DNA of 64,000 nucleotides from Zonotrichia leucophrys gambelii (lineage: Eukaryota > Chordata > Aves > Passeriformes > Passerellidae), in contig NC_088200.1 of the NCBI RefSeq assembly GCF_028769735.1, forward strand, positions 67,834,061 to 67,898,060, given 5' to 3'. The position numbers were made by a program, and so were the translations under genes. Of this stretch, positions 12,523 to 27,400 are shown one piece after another. The notes beneath the pieces are model-generated. The model saw nothing but the letters and a program-made list of their open reading frames with translations, did not search any database and was not told where the DNA came from. Each line of letters begins with the position of its first letter. The first letter of the stretch is position 1.

Positions 12523-15500
12523 GTTTTAACAGCTCTTCACTAATCTATGATGCTTTACATCACTTTTACATCAAACAGTTTCAAACTTATATTTATATCA
12601 ATGACTAACTGAAATTTTTGGGAAAAGGAGCTCTTTGCAACAGAATCAAAATTAAAACTCAAAAATATCTTCTATCTCCATTCCTCTGCCAGCAGGGACC
12701 ATCCATATTCGATTTTGAATTTCTGCTTCACTGATGTTTATACTGACATGACTTATGTACTGTTTGCTGAGAACAAAGAGGCTGCTAAGGTTTGGTTATT
12801 GTGACCCAGCTGATTCAGGGCAACTCACTGAAGCCACATCACAACCATGTGCACCTGGTTCATAAAGTCAGTCCCAATGGTTTAAAACCAATTGAGAGGC
12901 TTTTGTGGATACTCTAAAATTACTATTTTCTTCATTTACTGGCATAAAACAGGTTACAAGTCGTAGGCACTCCTTGGCTCTAACACTGGCCAGTGCTCTA
13001 TGTTTCAAAGAAATACACAAGAATCAGTGTAGAAGTCAGTTAGAGGACAATGCCTGAATTTATGTCCCTAAACAAGTGCATACTCTCACAAGGTCACACA
13101 AACAGCTAAGATGATCAAAATGGCCCCTTCAGACATGACAAATCTTGGTTTAACTACAGCTAAATCCATCCTGTGGTCGGAATCCTACAACTCTTAAAAC
13201 TTGTTTCCGACAGTCTGTGTACATCCCAGATTCCTTCTGTAAAGTAGGTAGAGCTCCCACAAACCACAAACATTTTTATGCAAGACTGTGGCTTTCCATT
13301 GTGAGATGCAAAGCGTATCTCTTCTGCTACAGGTTTCTATGTAACACATAATACATGTCAGACTCGAAGTGCCTGAGATGACACAATGAGACAGCTGGAA
13401 GTCTATTAAAAAATCACGTATTTAAGGCTTCCTTAAATCCACCGATTTACTGGGTCTGCTATCACATAAAGTAGAAAGAGCAAAAATTAAAAATAGTGTG
13501 TAAAAATATAAATACATGTAAAGGCTTTTTCTTGACAGAGGGCATTTTGATAGTGAGTGATGTTCATACTGGGTCAGCAGACGACCCATGCAGCAGGAGA
13601 AAACAACTGGATTTTAGGTGTTCTGTTCATGTAGGTAGCCAAAAACCCTACTTATCTCCACAGAGCACTTCTCTGTAACATGGACATAACAAAGCCTAAT
13701 TTTTAAGCAGTAGTTATCTTTATGCTTCTGTCATAAAAATAGACAATTCTGAATTAAATATAGTGGTTAACAATACCCTACCCCTGTACCCAGCAAGTCA
13801 ATGGTCTACATCACACAGAAATGTAAATGCACCCAGTATAAAAGCAAAGCTGTTCTTTACAACTGTATCACTTGGTTTAATAAAGCCTATTGCCTCTCTC
13901 AATAAACCTTGCTTGAGTTCAAGACAAAAATGTGATTTAATATGTTTCTCTAAATTTCTATGAATTGTTGTAATGCTCTTTGATAAAAATCTCTAATTTC
14001 TACATTTGTTTCCTTACCCATTTGACACGGCTTTCACCATTACAAGTTTCATTGTTTGATCACGCCTCTGTATTTGTGAAAGTAAGTAAGTTGTTAAACC
14101 ACAAAAATTGCTAACAGGAATAAGAGACAGCCAGACTACTCATTCTTCTAATTCTATTTCTGTTGACACATACACACCCTTACTTGCACACACATGTACA
14201 AACACATATTTAAACAAAGATATTTAAAACACACTGTTGTTTTAAAGCAGTCTTTGCAAAACTAAGACCACATAGTAAGGCAGAGAGGAATCCACATCAG
14301 CTCTGTGCAACAGATAACATTTTCAAAACAAACCATGCATATTAGTTGCAAAAGTGGCAGGCTGGAAAACTGTACACACAACAAATACCAGCATGCCTCT
14401 TTGTCATCTAAGCCCTCTCCTTTCTACTAAATTTCTCTAAAAATTCTGCAAAATAGTGTCAGAACTGATGCTGTGACAAATTTGGAATACCCTATAAATT
14501 ATCCCATCAGGCTTCTGAGATCCAGCAGATTCCTGTTTCTTCTATTTGGCAATCAGTTTCAGGTCATAAAGACCAACAAGCTAACACTGATTAAAAAACA
14601 CAGGTCATTTTCCCATTATTTGTTACTGTACAACAGCAGGTTGCACCTGTTCTGCACAAAGAGGAAGAATCTCACCACATGCAGACAGCCTGTTCTGCAC
14701 ACAAAGGCAGCAAGGGCTGTCTCCTACGCAGTTTTCAGGAAAAAAAGACACCATCAGAACAACTGGTTCCCACCTAAAGGCAGACTCTACTACTAGATGC
14801 AGAACTAAAACCAGGACGTGACCCAGGGCAACTGCGTGTGGGAAGCCGAAAAAAAACCGAGGGCTCTAAGCAATTTAGAAAGTTGGTTGGTGGTTTCCCT
14901 TTTTTCTGGGTCATTTTTATTTCCTCCAGGCAGTAAGAAGCAATTATTGCTCACTTAGAAATTGTTTTCCCAGAAGATAATCACACAATTTAGCAAGTAC
15001 CTGATTCAAGATAAACTTTTTTTCTCAGTATAGCAATAGAGACTTTTAGCAGCTGCTCCCCAGAACATCAGAATGATCAAACAAACCAAAACACACACTC
15101 CAGTTAACACTACCAAGCTGCTATCCGTGAAGGACTTTTACTGCAGATAGCTTCTGGTGTCAAATATCCACATCAGCTGCCAGTTTCAGGTTGACTTGCC
15201 CACATAATAATTTCTCCTTCCTCTCCCACAGGATAGCCTCAGACAATGGTGCTCTGTTTCACAGCCTTTACCACCACTTTGGACACACTACCAAGTTATA
15301 TCCAAACAAGGTTGTTATGCAGATGACAATGCCTATGGCATACATACTAGCAATTATGTACACAGCTTAGTGGAGCAGCTGAGAAATGCCCATGTGAAAA
15401 CCATGTGATAACTCAGTCATTTAAGAGTAACCACCTATGGTTTGTTACCACCCCCTGTAATTAAATATCACAGGCTTCAGATGCCAGCTGCCCTCTACAC

Positions 15501-17830
15501 CTCTAAAGATTAAAACACGCTGGGAAAAATGGTCTGTCTGATTTATTAAATCAAGTCAACTAAATAAAGTGGTGTGGAAGTAATGAAAAGAGTTGCAACA
15601 ATGCCCTTTTTGATCTTTCAGAATTTTGTCAGAAATCAAGTGTTGCTTTCTTCCCTTGGCCCCTACCCTTGAAGAGATCTTAAAAATATGACTCATGAGC
15701 CTGAACATTATCCTTTTTCTGACCTCAAAGAACAAATGCAACAGATTGTGACAACTAGCTCAACATACATAAAACTTGTTACTTCAGATGGCTTCATAGC
15801 AGGAATTCTCAGTATATACCTTCTCTTTTATGAAGTATGCTTTACATTTATGCTAATAATGAGTTCTGCATAAACTATTTGATTTTATCTTTCTCCACTC
15901 AGGCTACTATTCTTGTTGTAATAACTGTGATTCACCACATCCTTTCTGTATTTGCATTCCCACAACTTGTTTCTGCAGCACACAAAGGCTGCTCAGCAGC
16001 ACACTTGGTTCCTATGAGTATGCAGCCAGCCTACAAGCCTCTCCTTATCACACCATAATTCATTTTACAGAGTGGCTAAACTAGATACAAAACAATTCAA
16101 ATATCTCAAAACAAAAGCCAGGATTAGAAATGTTCATACCTTCCTTAGCTTGTTTAAATTGTTTTATGTTAAGAAGCTATAAGATATTATAGACAGCCAG
16201 AGAAATTTTGCATGGGCGTTTTTATTTACTTTTGGAAAGCAGTAAAGGGAGTGAAAACTAAAGAAACACATAAAAATCACAAAAAAAATTTGTATGTCAT
16301 CATGAATGTCCAGATGGTTTTAGAAGTGCCTAGGTACAAAGACTTTGGTTAAAGTAAGGTGGATTTACACCAGTTCAGGAAAGGCTGTGTTCTGCCCTAA
16401 AGTCAAAATCAGAACTTGAGAAAATCAGTATCTGATAATATTTTTTTTTCTATTAAAGGCAAAAAGAAGACCCATCTGTATGCTGATTCCTAGATTTTGG
16501 CAGAAATGGCCCCATGCAAGCTTTTATATAGCTGCTTTCCTGAACAGGAAATTCAGGAATTCCTGAAAGCTTGAAAACACATAAATATGTACTTATGTGT
16601 GTGCTCCAGACATCAAAAACTTAATTAAAATGCAAATCATCATTATGAACTCATTTTTCTTAATACAGTGTTGATCGTGGACTCTGGGATAAAACAGTCA
16701 AATTTATATTATTTTCTTCAGTCAGCAGGATCTGAAACACTCAAACAGAGCACGGTACAAACAACACAATATGATATCATATCAACTATCTTCAGTCTCT
16801 TAATCTACACTCTAGCTATATTTCTAGAGTATTTTAGAATCCCATTTTATCTATATTTGTAGTCATTCATAGTGTACACAGAGTGTTTGTAAAGCTATGA
16901 AAACAGGCACACTCAGTTTCACTCAAACATACCATTACTGAATTGAGTTGTTACAGAAAATTGTTTTAGACAAAACTAGGAAAAGGCTAAGGGAGTTCAT
17001 TTCCATTAACTAACAAGAGTTTTAAAACCACTAGAGTGCTGAGATACTGGTAAATGGAATGTCACCCTGACCAGAATGCACTTTTTTTAATACTTCATTT
17101 CCAGTGCCAAACCTTTCGCAAGGAAGGCCTCTTAAATTCAGTGGGGGTCAGAAGTTTAGTTTATTCAGCAAGAATAACACTATTAACAGCTACTGCTCTT
17201 TCATGTCAACACAGTTAACACCCACACATTCCAACTCTGGTTAATACAGGCCAGCCAAGAAAGATTGGAGTTGCTAAGGGCAGTCATCTCTGCAGGGATA
17301 TTTTAAACCAGAATTTATACTGTGCTTTAAAAACAATCTAAAAGGATCAATCCACCTTATGAATCTGCTGTAGACATACACAGAGAGAAAGATGGATGGA
17401 TGAAAGCATATAAAAGCAAGTAAATCTGACTCTTTCTATTGATTTTTGAGAGGACAGCGTAGAGCACTTTGGTGAGGTCTTATATATCACTGCAAAGGAC
17501 GAAATGCCATTGTGCATATGGTCTGAAGCATGTCAGGATTTATCATGAAGCACTGCATCGCTGTATTCTGTCATTATATCATTTTGTAAATAATCTTGTT
17601 TTCACTGTTGAGGGAGGTAGATCACTAAAAATAAAATAATCCTCAAAAGAAAGATTTTCACACAGCTATAAATGAAAACATCTGCTATTATAATATGAAA
17701 AATTGCAGAAGTTTAGTGTACACATGCAATATTTTTAGCAGGAGAAAGCTGGAATTTTAATAAATAGCTTTTGAAATCCAAAATGGAAAAATCTGCATAT
17801 CACAGCATAATCCTCTTCCTACTTTGCTCT

Positions 17831-17856
17831 AAATCATAGCAAATCATAGCAAATCA
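17831..17856 (+). repeat. 10-bp tandem repeat
   Basis: AAATCATAGC twice followed by AAATCA. Confidence 0.8.
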
Positions 17857-18501
17857 ATGTTTAGTGTTCCCCAAAGCTCTCCAGCACTCCTATTCAGACA
17901 AATGTCTTCAAAGGATATTAAAGAAATCAATCTGGTTTTGATAGCACTTCTTCACCACATGGAACACTTCTCTTCAAAGCTGAAAGCTTTCCTCTTAAAG
18001 CATATTTTAGATAACCAAAAAGCAAAAATAATCACATGAAACTGAATTTTTGCAGGGTCTCTGGGGCCTCTATTGTTATGTAATAATGGCATTTCTTAAT
18101 AAGCTGAAATATTTAGCTAAGTTTTCATCTAAACTATTCGTATATCCACTCCCATCACATAAACACCTCCTCATGATGTTCATTTAAATAGGACATTTAT
18201 GGTATTCTATTAGCAATTTCTTCATATGCTTTTCTTAATTTAGCAAGAGGAAACAATTCTGTTATTAGCTAGGGTTATGCGGTAGGTCATTTGGAAAACA
18301 CAGCTGCTTTAAATAATAAAAAGACCTGCCATTTGTTTTTAAAATGAAAGCTCACTAAGTGAACTGTAAAGCTGTGACTGCCATAGCATACAATGGTGTC
18401 CCAACAGATTAGCAAGCCTTTAGCCAGCACCCAGGCAGACAGAGCATACACCCTCTTCCCAACACATCTCGGAGACAAACCTAATGGAAAAAACGATTTA
18501 C

Positions 18502-18757
18502 CTTCTTCAGTTTCATGCCACACAATTCCTTCCAAGTTCACGCTGGTCCCAGGCTCACAGGGTCCAAGGCATTCGGGTTCTGTTACTACTCCAACCTCGC
18601 AAGTATTTACACCCACTGAACGTGTCCGTACCAAAAGCTGCTCGACTGGTGCTGCAATATTGGATGAAGATGGGGAAAAGTAGGAAGGCAGAATCTGAGG
18701 TGTGATACTGCTGGAAATCGGAGGTGGAGGTGCAGGCACTGTAAACAGGGGATCAAC
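18502..18757 (-). CDS. ZNF608: ZNF608 second coding exon (residues 296-380 plus first base of 381)
   Basis: Continues the ZNF608 protein. The acceptor reads TTGTTTTCAG|GTTGAT (AG at 18759-18758) and the frame opens [13 protein letters not shown], exactly following the upstream exon. The exon is 256 nt, 85 codons plus one base, and ends GAAGAAG|GTAAAT (donor 18501-18500), splitting a glycine codon in phase 1. Visible: a proline-rich start, a Ser-rich linker, then a block beginning [19 protein letters not shown] and ending IVWHETEE, which is almost unchanged between ZNF608 and ZNF609 and so is the strongest family signature in the window. It contains three Cys residues but no zinc finger; the single C2H2 finger is in a later exon outside the window. 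The frame stays open past the donor to 18287, but those extra residues (from KSFFPLGL) match nothing in the family and are intron. Confidence 0.96.
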
Positions 18758-20372
18758 CTGAAAACAACAGACAAACTTACTATAATGGTGCTGTGAGAGT
18801 TAAAAAAATAAAAACAAAATAAAATAATATGAAATAAAATACATAATTTTTTTTTTTTTAAAAGTAATAGAAAGTCCAGTTTGCCAAGACTGCATTTCTT
18901 TATGTAGGGATTTGGTGTATCACTGGTAATTTCAGTCTTATGAGCTCAAATTTTTTGGCATTAGCCCAAATGCCGCACATGAAAAATTAAGTACAAAAAT
19001 ATCTATTATACGTGCTAAACGAGGCAACTTGTTAAGTTTCTACTAGACTATTCCCTATCATCATAGACTGTTAATATGAAATAATAGTAAATTTTTAAAA
19101 CAAGGATTATGTTTACTTTTTTCTTGGCATTGACAGAGATTGATTTCTGGATGGAAATTAATTTTGTGAACCGGGAACTTCATTTTCTATTTACAGAAAA
19201 AAAATTATAAAGACAGGGACAAAGACATAAATGCTATTCTTTCATGTATATCATAGATAAATTAGTAGTTGGAACAATTCTAATATCCATATGGCAGCAA
19301 ATACAATCTCTTATCATCTGATAATTTAAAACACATTAGGATGAGATGACCCACCTAGTACATTACAGATAACATTTAGATCTTTCAACTTGGAATAACA
19401 GAGAGGACTTTTACAAGAGTAATTTCTCAGGGTTTCCAAAATGCATATTTAGAAGAATGCATCTTGCCAGACAATCAGTTGGAACACAAGACAATTCACA
19501 GAGGGAATATCAACATATGAACTGATGAAGTGATCTCTCCTGTTCAACTTCCAATCTACTCAGGAGCAGATTCTCTGTATTTGGGCTTTCAATATTTCAC
19601 TCTGGCTCTAAGGTCCCTTGTGCCATAAAAAACAGCTAGATGAGGATATGAGAGTGCCCAGTCAACCAGCTAAACCCCCGGAAGTCACATTCATTTGGCC
19701 CACTGGATCACAGATATCATGCAAAGAAATCACTCTTCAACCTAATGATTTTTTAAAAATAGCTGCTTTTTGGCTGCATTGAAATAGAGAATCAAATGTC
19801 TTCCATGACAATGCTGTTTTTAATTTTGGACCTCATAGGAAGACTCAACAGAGAAGACACAATGACTCACTGTACATCATCCAGGTTTTGCTCAAATGTA
19901 TAATAACACAGAACAAAGTTAATTTTCCTGCTTGTAAAGCAAAACGGGGATACAAATAAAAGGACAAATAAAAGGTATTACACATGTATCACAGACCAGC
20001 CCACTTCATCAGATGGACACTTTTTGTAATGAAAACATAAAATGACAAATTAGGGAGAACTTTTTAAAAATTGTAACAATTGTTATCATTGGCCTTTGTA
20101 ACAATTCTGGGTTTTTTAGCATTGCATAGAAGCAAACTAAGCACCAAGGCTTTGATTCATGTGTGCAAATCTTAGGCATGCTAAATAATTCTCAATAACT
20201 TTGGGGAAAATATTTTGCATGATCTTTGTATGACCAGCCTAGATTCTGACCTCAACTACATTAGAACTAAGCAGGAGAGGGGAAGGACCATAACCACAGT
20301 CTTCTCCAAAGTATTCCTCCTTAGAGGGGATTCTTTTTATTGAGAATGAAACTTTCAGGTTAGAGGGAAGTG

Positions 20373-20513
20373 AAAAAACAAACAAATAAACCAAATAAAC
20401 CAAACAAAACCTAGAAAAAATGGACAAGACAACAAAAAAACCAAACAAATTTTAAAACCACAAACGAACAAACAACCACAAAACGCCACAACACCAAAAC
20501 CAAAACAAAACAT
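20373..20513 (+). repeat. A/C-rich low-complexity tract
   Basis: About 140 bp dominated by CAAA, CCAAA and ACAA units with few G or T. Confidence 0.8.
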
Positions 20514-22253
20514 AAATACTGAAAGCATCCCTAAGGAGTAAAAACCTACTAATACCATCAAAATTCTACTGGTTAAAGCAGAGTTCCTGTGACATAGAAC
20601 AATGCACTCAAGCAATGATGTCTTTATTCTTCTCTTTATGCCAAGAGAATTGCAGAGTTAAAGCACAGGCAGAGAGCTTTGCAGAGCAGACTTGAACGCA
20701 CACAGGAAAGTCAAACATCAACTGACCCCCAGCAGCAGCTGTAAGCTGCAGTATCTAATAGCACACATCACACAAAACCACAGCTGTGGCTGCTGTGCGT
20801 GGGCAGACACTGATCCTGTGCTCTGCAGCTCCTGATGCCAAGTGGAGGCACACGTTTGGATGGCACGGAGCCCTGCTCTCTGGCACTGGCTGTGTACTGG
20901 GGCTCTGTCACTGGAACCAGGTCAGTGTGCAACCCCGCATCATTTAGGGGTTCTCAGCATACCTTACCTCAAACCTGAAGAGAACCGGGCTCAGTAGCTG
21001 GCAGGTAAATGGAGCCTAGCACTTAGGAAAAGCTAAACCACATCCCATTATAAACCCAAAAAATGCTGATGAATAGCCTGTTTGATAGTTTATATGGTGC
21101 TCTGTAAAGCTGCGCAAAACCTCCTACTACACATGGAACATAATTCTTCCATAAAATAGACTTATCACAAAACCAGAGGAAGAAAATTCCTAAGTGTTTT
21201 CTGTGGTCATACTAAACTAGCCAATGTTTTAAATGAATGTAGGCTAAATTGACAGATGCGTTTTCCATTTTTGACTATTATAAACAGTGAGGGGGAGCTA
21301 ATGAAAGCATGGATCTCACAGTGTATCCTATTAAGTTCTTTGTTACAAATATTTGCTCAGTTCTGGTTTATTTAGACCTGCTACTAAATGTTCATGTTTT
21401 CCACTGGAAACATTCACTCAGGACAAGGCCAAATAGGGGCGTCTGCACTAAATGGGACTGCTTCTGTGTGAATTAAAACACTAAACCTTTGGCTGAGAAA
21501 TAAGTGGACACTTACAGTCTCTGAGATACAGGTTCATTGCACAAGTATGTCCCAAGCCACAAGAAAAAAAAATTAAGCTTAAACATTGCTCCAGATTTCC
21601 TTGTTTTAAAATTAACCCATCTTGCTAGATAATCATAACAGCACTGCAAAGTGGTGGTTCTTAGAGATCATTGTGGTGACACAATTGTTTTCATGAATTC
21701 TCCAAAGGGCACTGATGTAAGCTATTAGAGGCAAAGAGAGGCAGGAAGGCCGCCATCTCCAGTGGAAAAAAAGGCACATAAGATTAACATCTGGTGGTGG
21801 CAGTCTGTCAAACTGAGGAAAGTTAATGTCAAGAACAGATGCTCTGCAGTTTCTCACTGTTATTTTTTCGTTATTATTCCCAGGTGTTGGCGCATACTGA
21901 GCAGCAGCCTTGCTGTTTATCACACAAGAGATTCCAATATGAGATTGAAAATCTGAATCTGAAGAAGGCTATTTACATAGATGCTCTCTTTAGACACACA
22001 ATCAAAAGAGTACAAAAAGATAAAAATATTAAAGTAATATTTTCTTCACCTAATTCCAAGAGCTTTTGAGAGCTGATTGGTGACAAAGGCTACAAAGCTG
22101 CAGTGTTATTTGTGGCAGTTTTCCACTGCCAAGTGTTTGATCGTATCAGGGAGCTATGATGCTCAGTAGCAGAAAGCTCACAGAAAATGAAGGCTGCCTG
22201 CCAAGCAATGTAGTCACTGCTCCTTAGAGCAATCCTTTATCTGAATATTTACC

Positions 22254-22275
22254 AAAAAAAAAAAAAAACAAAAAA
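22254..22275 (+). repeat. A-rich run
   Basis: A homopolymer broken by one C. Confidence 0.8.
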
Positions 22276-24041
22276 GGTCTGTTTTGGTGACTGCATAACA
22301 TTCATCAGTAGGAGGAAGCACACATGAAAGAAAAAGGAAATAACGTACCAACACAAAATAGGCAAGACTTTCTAAAAAGTAAGGTTGCCATTCAGTTACT
22401 CAGGCACTCTACATGCTGGAATCAAGTTCTGTGTATCAAAATTCACCTTCTTGATTTCATGAAGGTGTGTCTTTGAAGATATATCTCAATGATAACATAG
22501 TTTACCTATCTAAGACCAAAGTGGGTCATACACTATTGCAGTGTCATGCACCAGGTAATTTTGAAATGTACATGCCAAAAAAGCCATTTAATCCATCCAT
22601 CAACACAGCCAGGAGAAAGGCAGAAGAGCAGGTTTCAGGCTAAGTACAAGCTCTTACCAGAAAGCACCACTTTTTAAATGGTGAAAAAAAGAAAAAACTA
22701 CTGTAAGCACTCCCAGTGGGAATGTCTGCCCTAACAGAAAGAGTACGAAAGGAAGATCTGAATCCTATTATAGGATCTAACTAAAAAACCAAGTCTGGCC
22801 CTTTGCAAACCTAAATCCTCCCTCTAGAAGACAGCAACATAAAGGCAGAAAGGACTAAGAAACTTCCAGCCTTGAAAATTACACTGACAAGTTCTTTAGA
22901 GTTATGAATTAATACATCACAGGAATCATTATGTCTGGAAAAGAGAACAGGAAATAAAGGAATTCAGCCTTATCTGGAAGTTTGGAATCCTACAAATTGC
23001 TTTCTTTAGATTTTAAGGTGAAAAGGAGACAAGCTTATTTATACATAAAGTATACTTGCCTCTATCTTAATTTTCTAAAGCAACATGATTCCAGAAGACC
23101 TCAGTGTAGTCTCATGCACAGCATCACAAATCAGAAGCAATTTTAATGAAATTAACCTAACTGCTTTGGAAGAGAACACATATGGGAGAATGTGACATGA
23201 GAAAAATGTCTGTGTGCTCAGAAGCATGTCTGCACTTCCAGATAACTCTCCTCATGCTACAGACCTTGCCCCAGAGAATTTACATACTCAAAACTGAAAG
23301 CTATTCCTTCATATTCTACCATGTAACAGGAATTACCACGTGAAGAATCTCCATTTCGTCTCAAAGATCTCATTTGCATCTCAGTTCAGTATTTCTTGCC
23401 TGTAAATCACATCAGAGGCCAACTCAGAAGCATTGTGACATCATGCTTAACAGAACTGATATTTTGTTTTCTTCAAATATTCTGCATCAAACTCTTGGGG
23501 GTAAAAAGGTCCGTCCCATAAAGGACAGCACAGGAAAAAAATAAATACTGTAAGACATGGATGTAGAAAGGAATTTCTGCCATAGGACAGACATATCTGT
23601 TATGCACTTTAGGTTCAAAGCTCAGGAAGGTCAGAGGTACTAAGAAAATTACTTATTTTGGTGAACTTCGTTGAGAATCACAAGAGCTTAAATATAAAAG
23701 AATTACAAAGGTGCTTCAAACTGCCTAAATTTCATCCAAATATCACACTTTGAAACCTTTGTTTGAGAATAATATTTTTCTTTTAAAATATTTATGCTTT
23801 ACAAATATTGTTCCGCGAGCAAGAAACTTGATGTGTGATTGTGTTGAACTGAGTAACACAAGTAGCATCTACTTGCAGTTTCCAAGTATTTCCCACTCTC
23901 AAAATTAACTTCTCCACTTCAATCAGCTGAGTAGTTGGAGAGGGCAAAAAGACATTAGTAGAACTGTCACTTTTTTTCCTAGTAAAGCAGCAAATCGCTC
24001 ACATCTGGAATGATTTCAATATTCTGAACAGTTGCTATTAA

Positions 24042-24100
24042 GGAAAAAAAACCAAACTAAAAAACCCCCAAAAAACCCCAAAAAATCAAAACAAAAAAGC
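24042..24100 (+). repeat. A/C-rich low-complexity tract
   Basis: A runs alternating with CC and CCCC. Confidence 0.75.
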
Positions 24101-24450
24101 TACTTAAAACTTATTCTGCTACTGAGCTTTCAATACAGGGAACAAGGAAGAACAGCCCCTCTTGTACCAAAGATATTCTCTGTCACTCGCATCAGCCACA
24201 TTAACCAGCACTAACTCTGCAAACTCATCTTTTGACAGTTGCATGTTCTTTTTATATGGTGACCTCCAGACCTCCTCAGACTCCAGGTGACTATGTGACA
24301 TTATCCACAGACCTCCACAGACATGATAACGCTAGTATTTTATTTTTAGAACAGTATTAATGAAGACTATGATGAAAAGTCAAAGTTCTGAGCAGGGTCT
24401 GGTCTAATGCAGAGCAACAGTGCTGAACAACAGGCAAGGAAACTTCCTTG

Positions 24451-24476
24451 TCCTCTCTTGGATCCTCTCTTGGATC
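24451..24476 (+). repeat. 12-bp tandem duplication
   Basis: TCCTCTCTTGGA occurs twice head to tail, followed by TC. Confidence 0.8.
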
Positions 24477-27400
24477 TCCTGTTCTAGCTCAGATGAGTGG
24501 GATTTCCCAAGCCGTTCACCCATTTTACTGTGAGAGAGATTAGCATTTGACAGCTGCCAGTGATAGCCTTTTGCCAAGGCTGAGTCTGTGAAAAATTGTA
24601 TGTCAACTCTAATGCTTGGCAGAGTTCTGGGAGGATGCCCAGATCACCACCTGCACATTTCTTGTAGAGACATTTCTCCTCATTCAGCCTATGTAAATCA
24701 CATTTACTGAGATAATTGTACCTAAAACACTTTACTGCATTGAATCTTGATTTCTCCTGGTCAGTCTGCGCTTCCAAACTTTTCTTCAGTCAGCCACTAA
24801 GCTTTTCATACACTAAGCTTTAATACAAAAAGAACAAGTACTAAAATTTAATCAGGATATCAGTCCTGTGTAGAGAGGTACACTATTTTACAATCAAGAA
24901 AGGAATTTATTCTGAACACTAAAGGAAGAAATTCCTCTGTATAGTCTTAGGCTAGATAGAAACTGTGTAATGATGTCCAGTATCTATCACTGTCATGTAA
25001 CTGAATATGGTAAAAAACAAGGCATGTCCACTTGATGGTGAAGGTTAGATACTGCTTTACGAAGTTATATGAGCTTTTAGAAGCTTTTCATTTTAACAAT
25101 GACAACCACTTCTTTTTATTCCAAAGTTTCTGCTACAGTCAAACTTTCAGGGTACTGAGCCTGAAAATAGATAGGGTATTTGCTTAATAGGGCTCATAGC
25201 ATTGTAAATAAATACTATCCTCAGTTTTCCTATGTTTATTTCTAATACATGAAAGACTTCAACCTGAGAAAGGAAGCATGGTTGCTCCATGACAAATCAA
25301 GACTACAGGAGACCAAGGATAATTTTCTCATTCTCAATTGTATATAGGAAGATAATGTTTAACTTGATGGCATTATCATTTAACTGCTCCACTCCAAATT
25401 TTCATTCCTAATGTCCAAACAAATAATGACCTATGACTCCAAAGCAGAAGTTCTCCACTGATGGTTTCAGTTATTTGATGATGCAACCACAGTCTGGTGG
25501 AAGAATGGCCATTTCAGCCATTCCAGAATACAGAAGACATTTAGTAAAACATTGTGACTTTTTCCAGGATTCCAGTACAATATATAATAAAGTGGCAATA
25601 AAACTCAGAAGAGAAACAGCCTAGTTGTACTTTTTTTGACTTTCTGCATGTCAATAGCCCACTGCTGCCTTTTACACATTTGCTGACCACTCACTTTGAC
25701 AGTGAGGAGCTGCACACATTATGACTGAGGCAGTTCCTTCCTGAATTCAATAAATTTTTGTTAAAAAAAACTGTCTAAACTTCTCTTCCAAAAGGTGATG
25801 ACGGACCTTCTGTAATCCTGCAAAACAGAACTGAAGCTCCTGGATGACCTATGTATACCAAAAGCTTTAATGGGCCTGCCTACATTCTTATGGATGGCAT
25901 TTTAAGCATGTTCCAAAAATTGACCATTCGGCTTAATGACCCCATATTTATTTCTATCTACAGACCTTAAAATTTTTAATTTAAAAAGCCCTTGGGCTTT
26001 TTAGACAAGACATATTCTCTGACAAATATATTCTTGTATTATTGCCTCAGAAGTCTCTATCTTTTGCTTTTTTATATGGTGTAGGAGCCATATCAGTTAG
26101 GTTTTTTTCTGTATTAATTAGACCTTAAATATTCACAGTATGAGCTACAAACACTACCAAGTGTAGGATATTGTGTCCTAATTTTATTTAAAGAAGACAG
26201 TATTATGACTTTCAAAATTTGCTTACCTACTTGCCTCAACTCTGAGGCCATTCAGTTTGGGCAGAGAAGAGAAACCCAGATTTAGTGTTCTCTTAGTTCT
26301 TTTTCATGAGAGCATCTACACAATCAGCACCCAAGTATCTGATTAGAGGTTACCTAATAGACAGACAAATCTTGTCCATTCAGTGACTCAGAATTCAGGT
26401 CAACTTGAGATCTCTCTTTGCATGTCCCTATCTCAACAACATTTTTACCTGTTGATTTTGCCTTAGTACCTCAAGATCCTCATTAGCTTGCTTTCTAGGA
26501 GGGCAAACACAGACAGAAGTTTGCATTTTAAGACTTTTAGTCAGGATTTTTCATTTTTGTGCTGCTGAAAAAGAAGGGAGGCATGCAAAGTACCTCATTT
26601 TATCCAGAAAATCCCAGACGCCATTGTTGAATTGCCTTGTGTTTGCCTGTGTCTTTTCTTACACTCTCATAGACTATTTTTATAGTGTACCAGCATGATC
26701 AACACATACTACAAACAAAGCTCCCTTTCTGTTCAAATAGAGCAAAGGAAATTGACAGTCCAAGTATTCCGCTTTTCATGTGATATTTTCTCCAGTTATT
26801 TGCACCTTCTAGGATGATCTGCCCTAACTGTGCATATCCTTTCTATTCTACCCACTGCATAACAAAACAAAGACAAACAGAAAGAAACATTTTTGAATAC
26901 TTGGTAAAAATTCAAATATCTTGCTCATAAAAATAAACCTAATCTAAGCTGTCATGAAATCATGAAATGGCTCTGGCAGTTGTATCAAACTATATAGACA
27001 TGTACAGACCTTTGAAGAAATGAAACTGCACTTTATCAAGTGTGATTTATAAGCAACACTGATTTAGCTGGGAGATAACACTGCTGTCTAATCATTAGTA
27101 GTCAGACAACAGCCATGTGAACACATCAATTATGGGCCACTGCCAAAAGCCCTTGAGATCCCAGAGATTAACAGCCAATCCTCTGTTTTACAAGCTCACA
27201 TCAAAAAGAATATTAATAAGAGGAGGGGCAATGTGAAAGCTTGTCAGAGTAATTCAGCACTAAAACAAGGCATTTTTCCCTTTGCTCTGCCTTGAACTGG
27301 TCCATGAAAAAAGCTGGCATTAGCTACAAAGCATGAAGCTGCCAATTTCTCAGAAAATGTTTTTCATTAACATATGTGAAGTTGTGAAAGGCTGGAAAAG

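Larger units (their letters stand above)
1..18501 (-). other. ZNF608: ZNF608 intron after the second coding exon (partial, open at left edge)
   Basis: Starts at the GT donor 18501-18500. The family continues with a frame like VLVVNVTWRNK and then the large zinc-finger exon. No minus-strand frame from here to base 1 carries that, so the acceptor lies left of the window and the intron exceeds 18.5 kb. Contents: a solo LTR (1599-2264), a decayed CR1 (about 3285-3600), A/C-rich tracts, a GTAT-type microsatellite, and a locally GC-richer stretch at 6660-7100 with an exact octamer ATGCAAAT at 6916-6923. Otherwise featureless. Confidence 0.85.

Noticed and set aside
1..18501. Search for the next ZNF608 coding exon (VLVVNVTWRNK… and the zinc-finger exon)
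   Set aside because: No minus-strand frame in this interval contains that conserved text; the exon must be left of the window.
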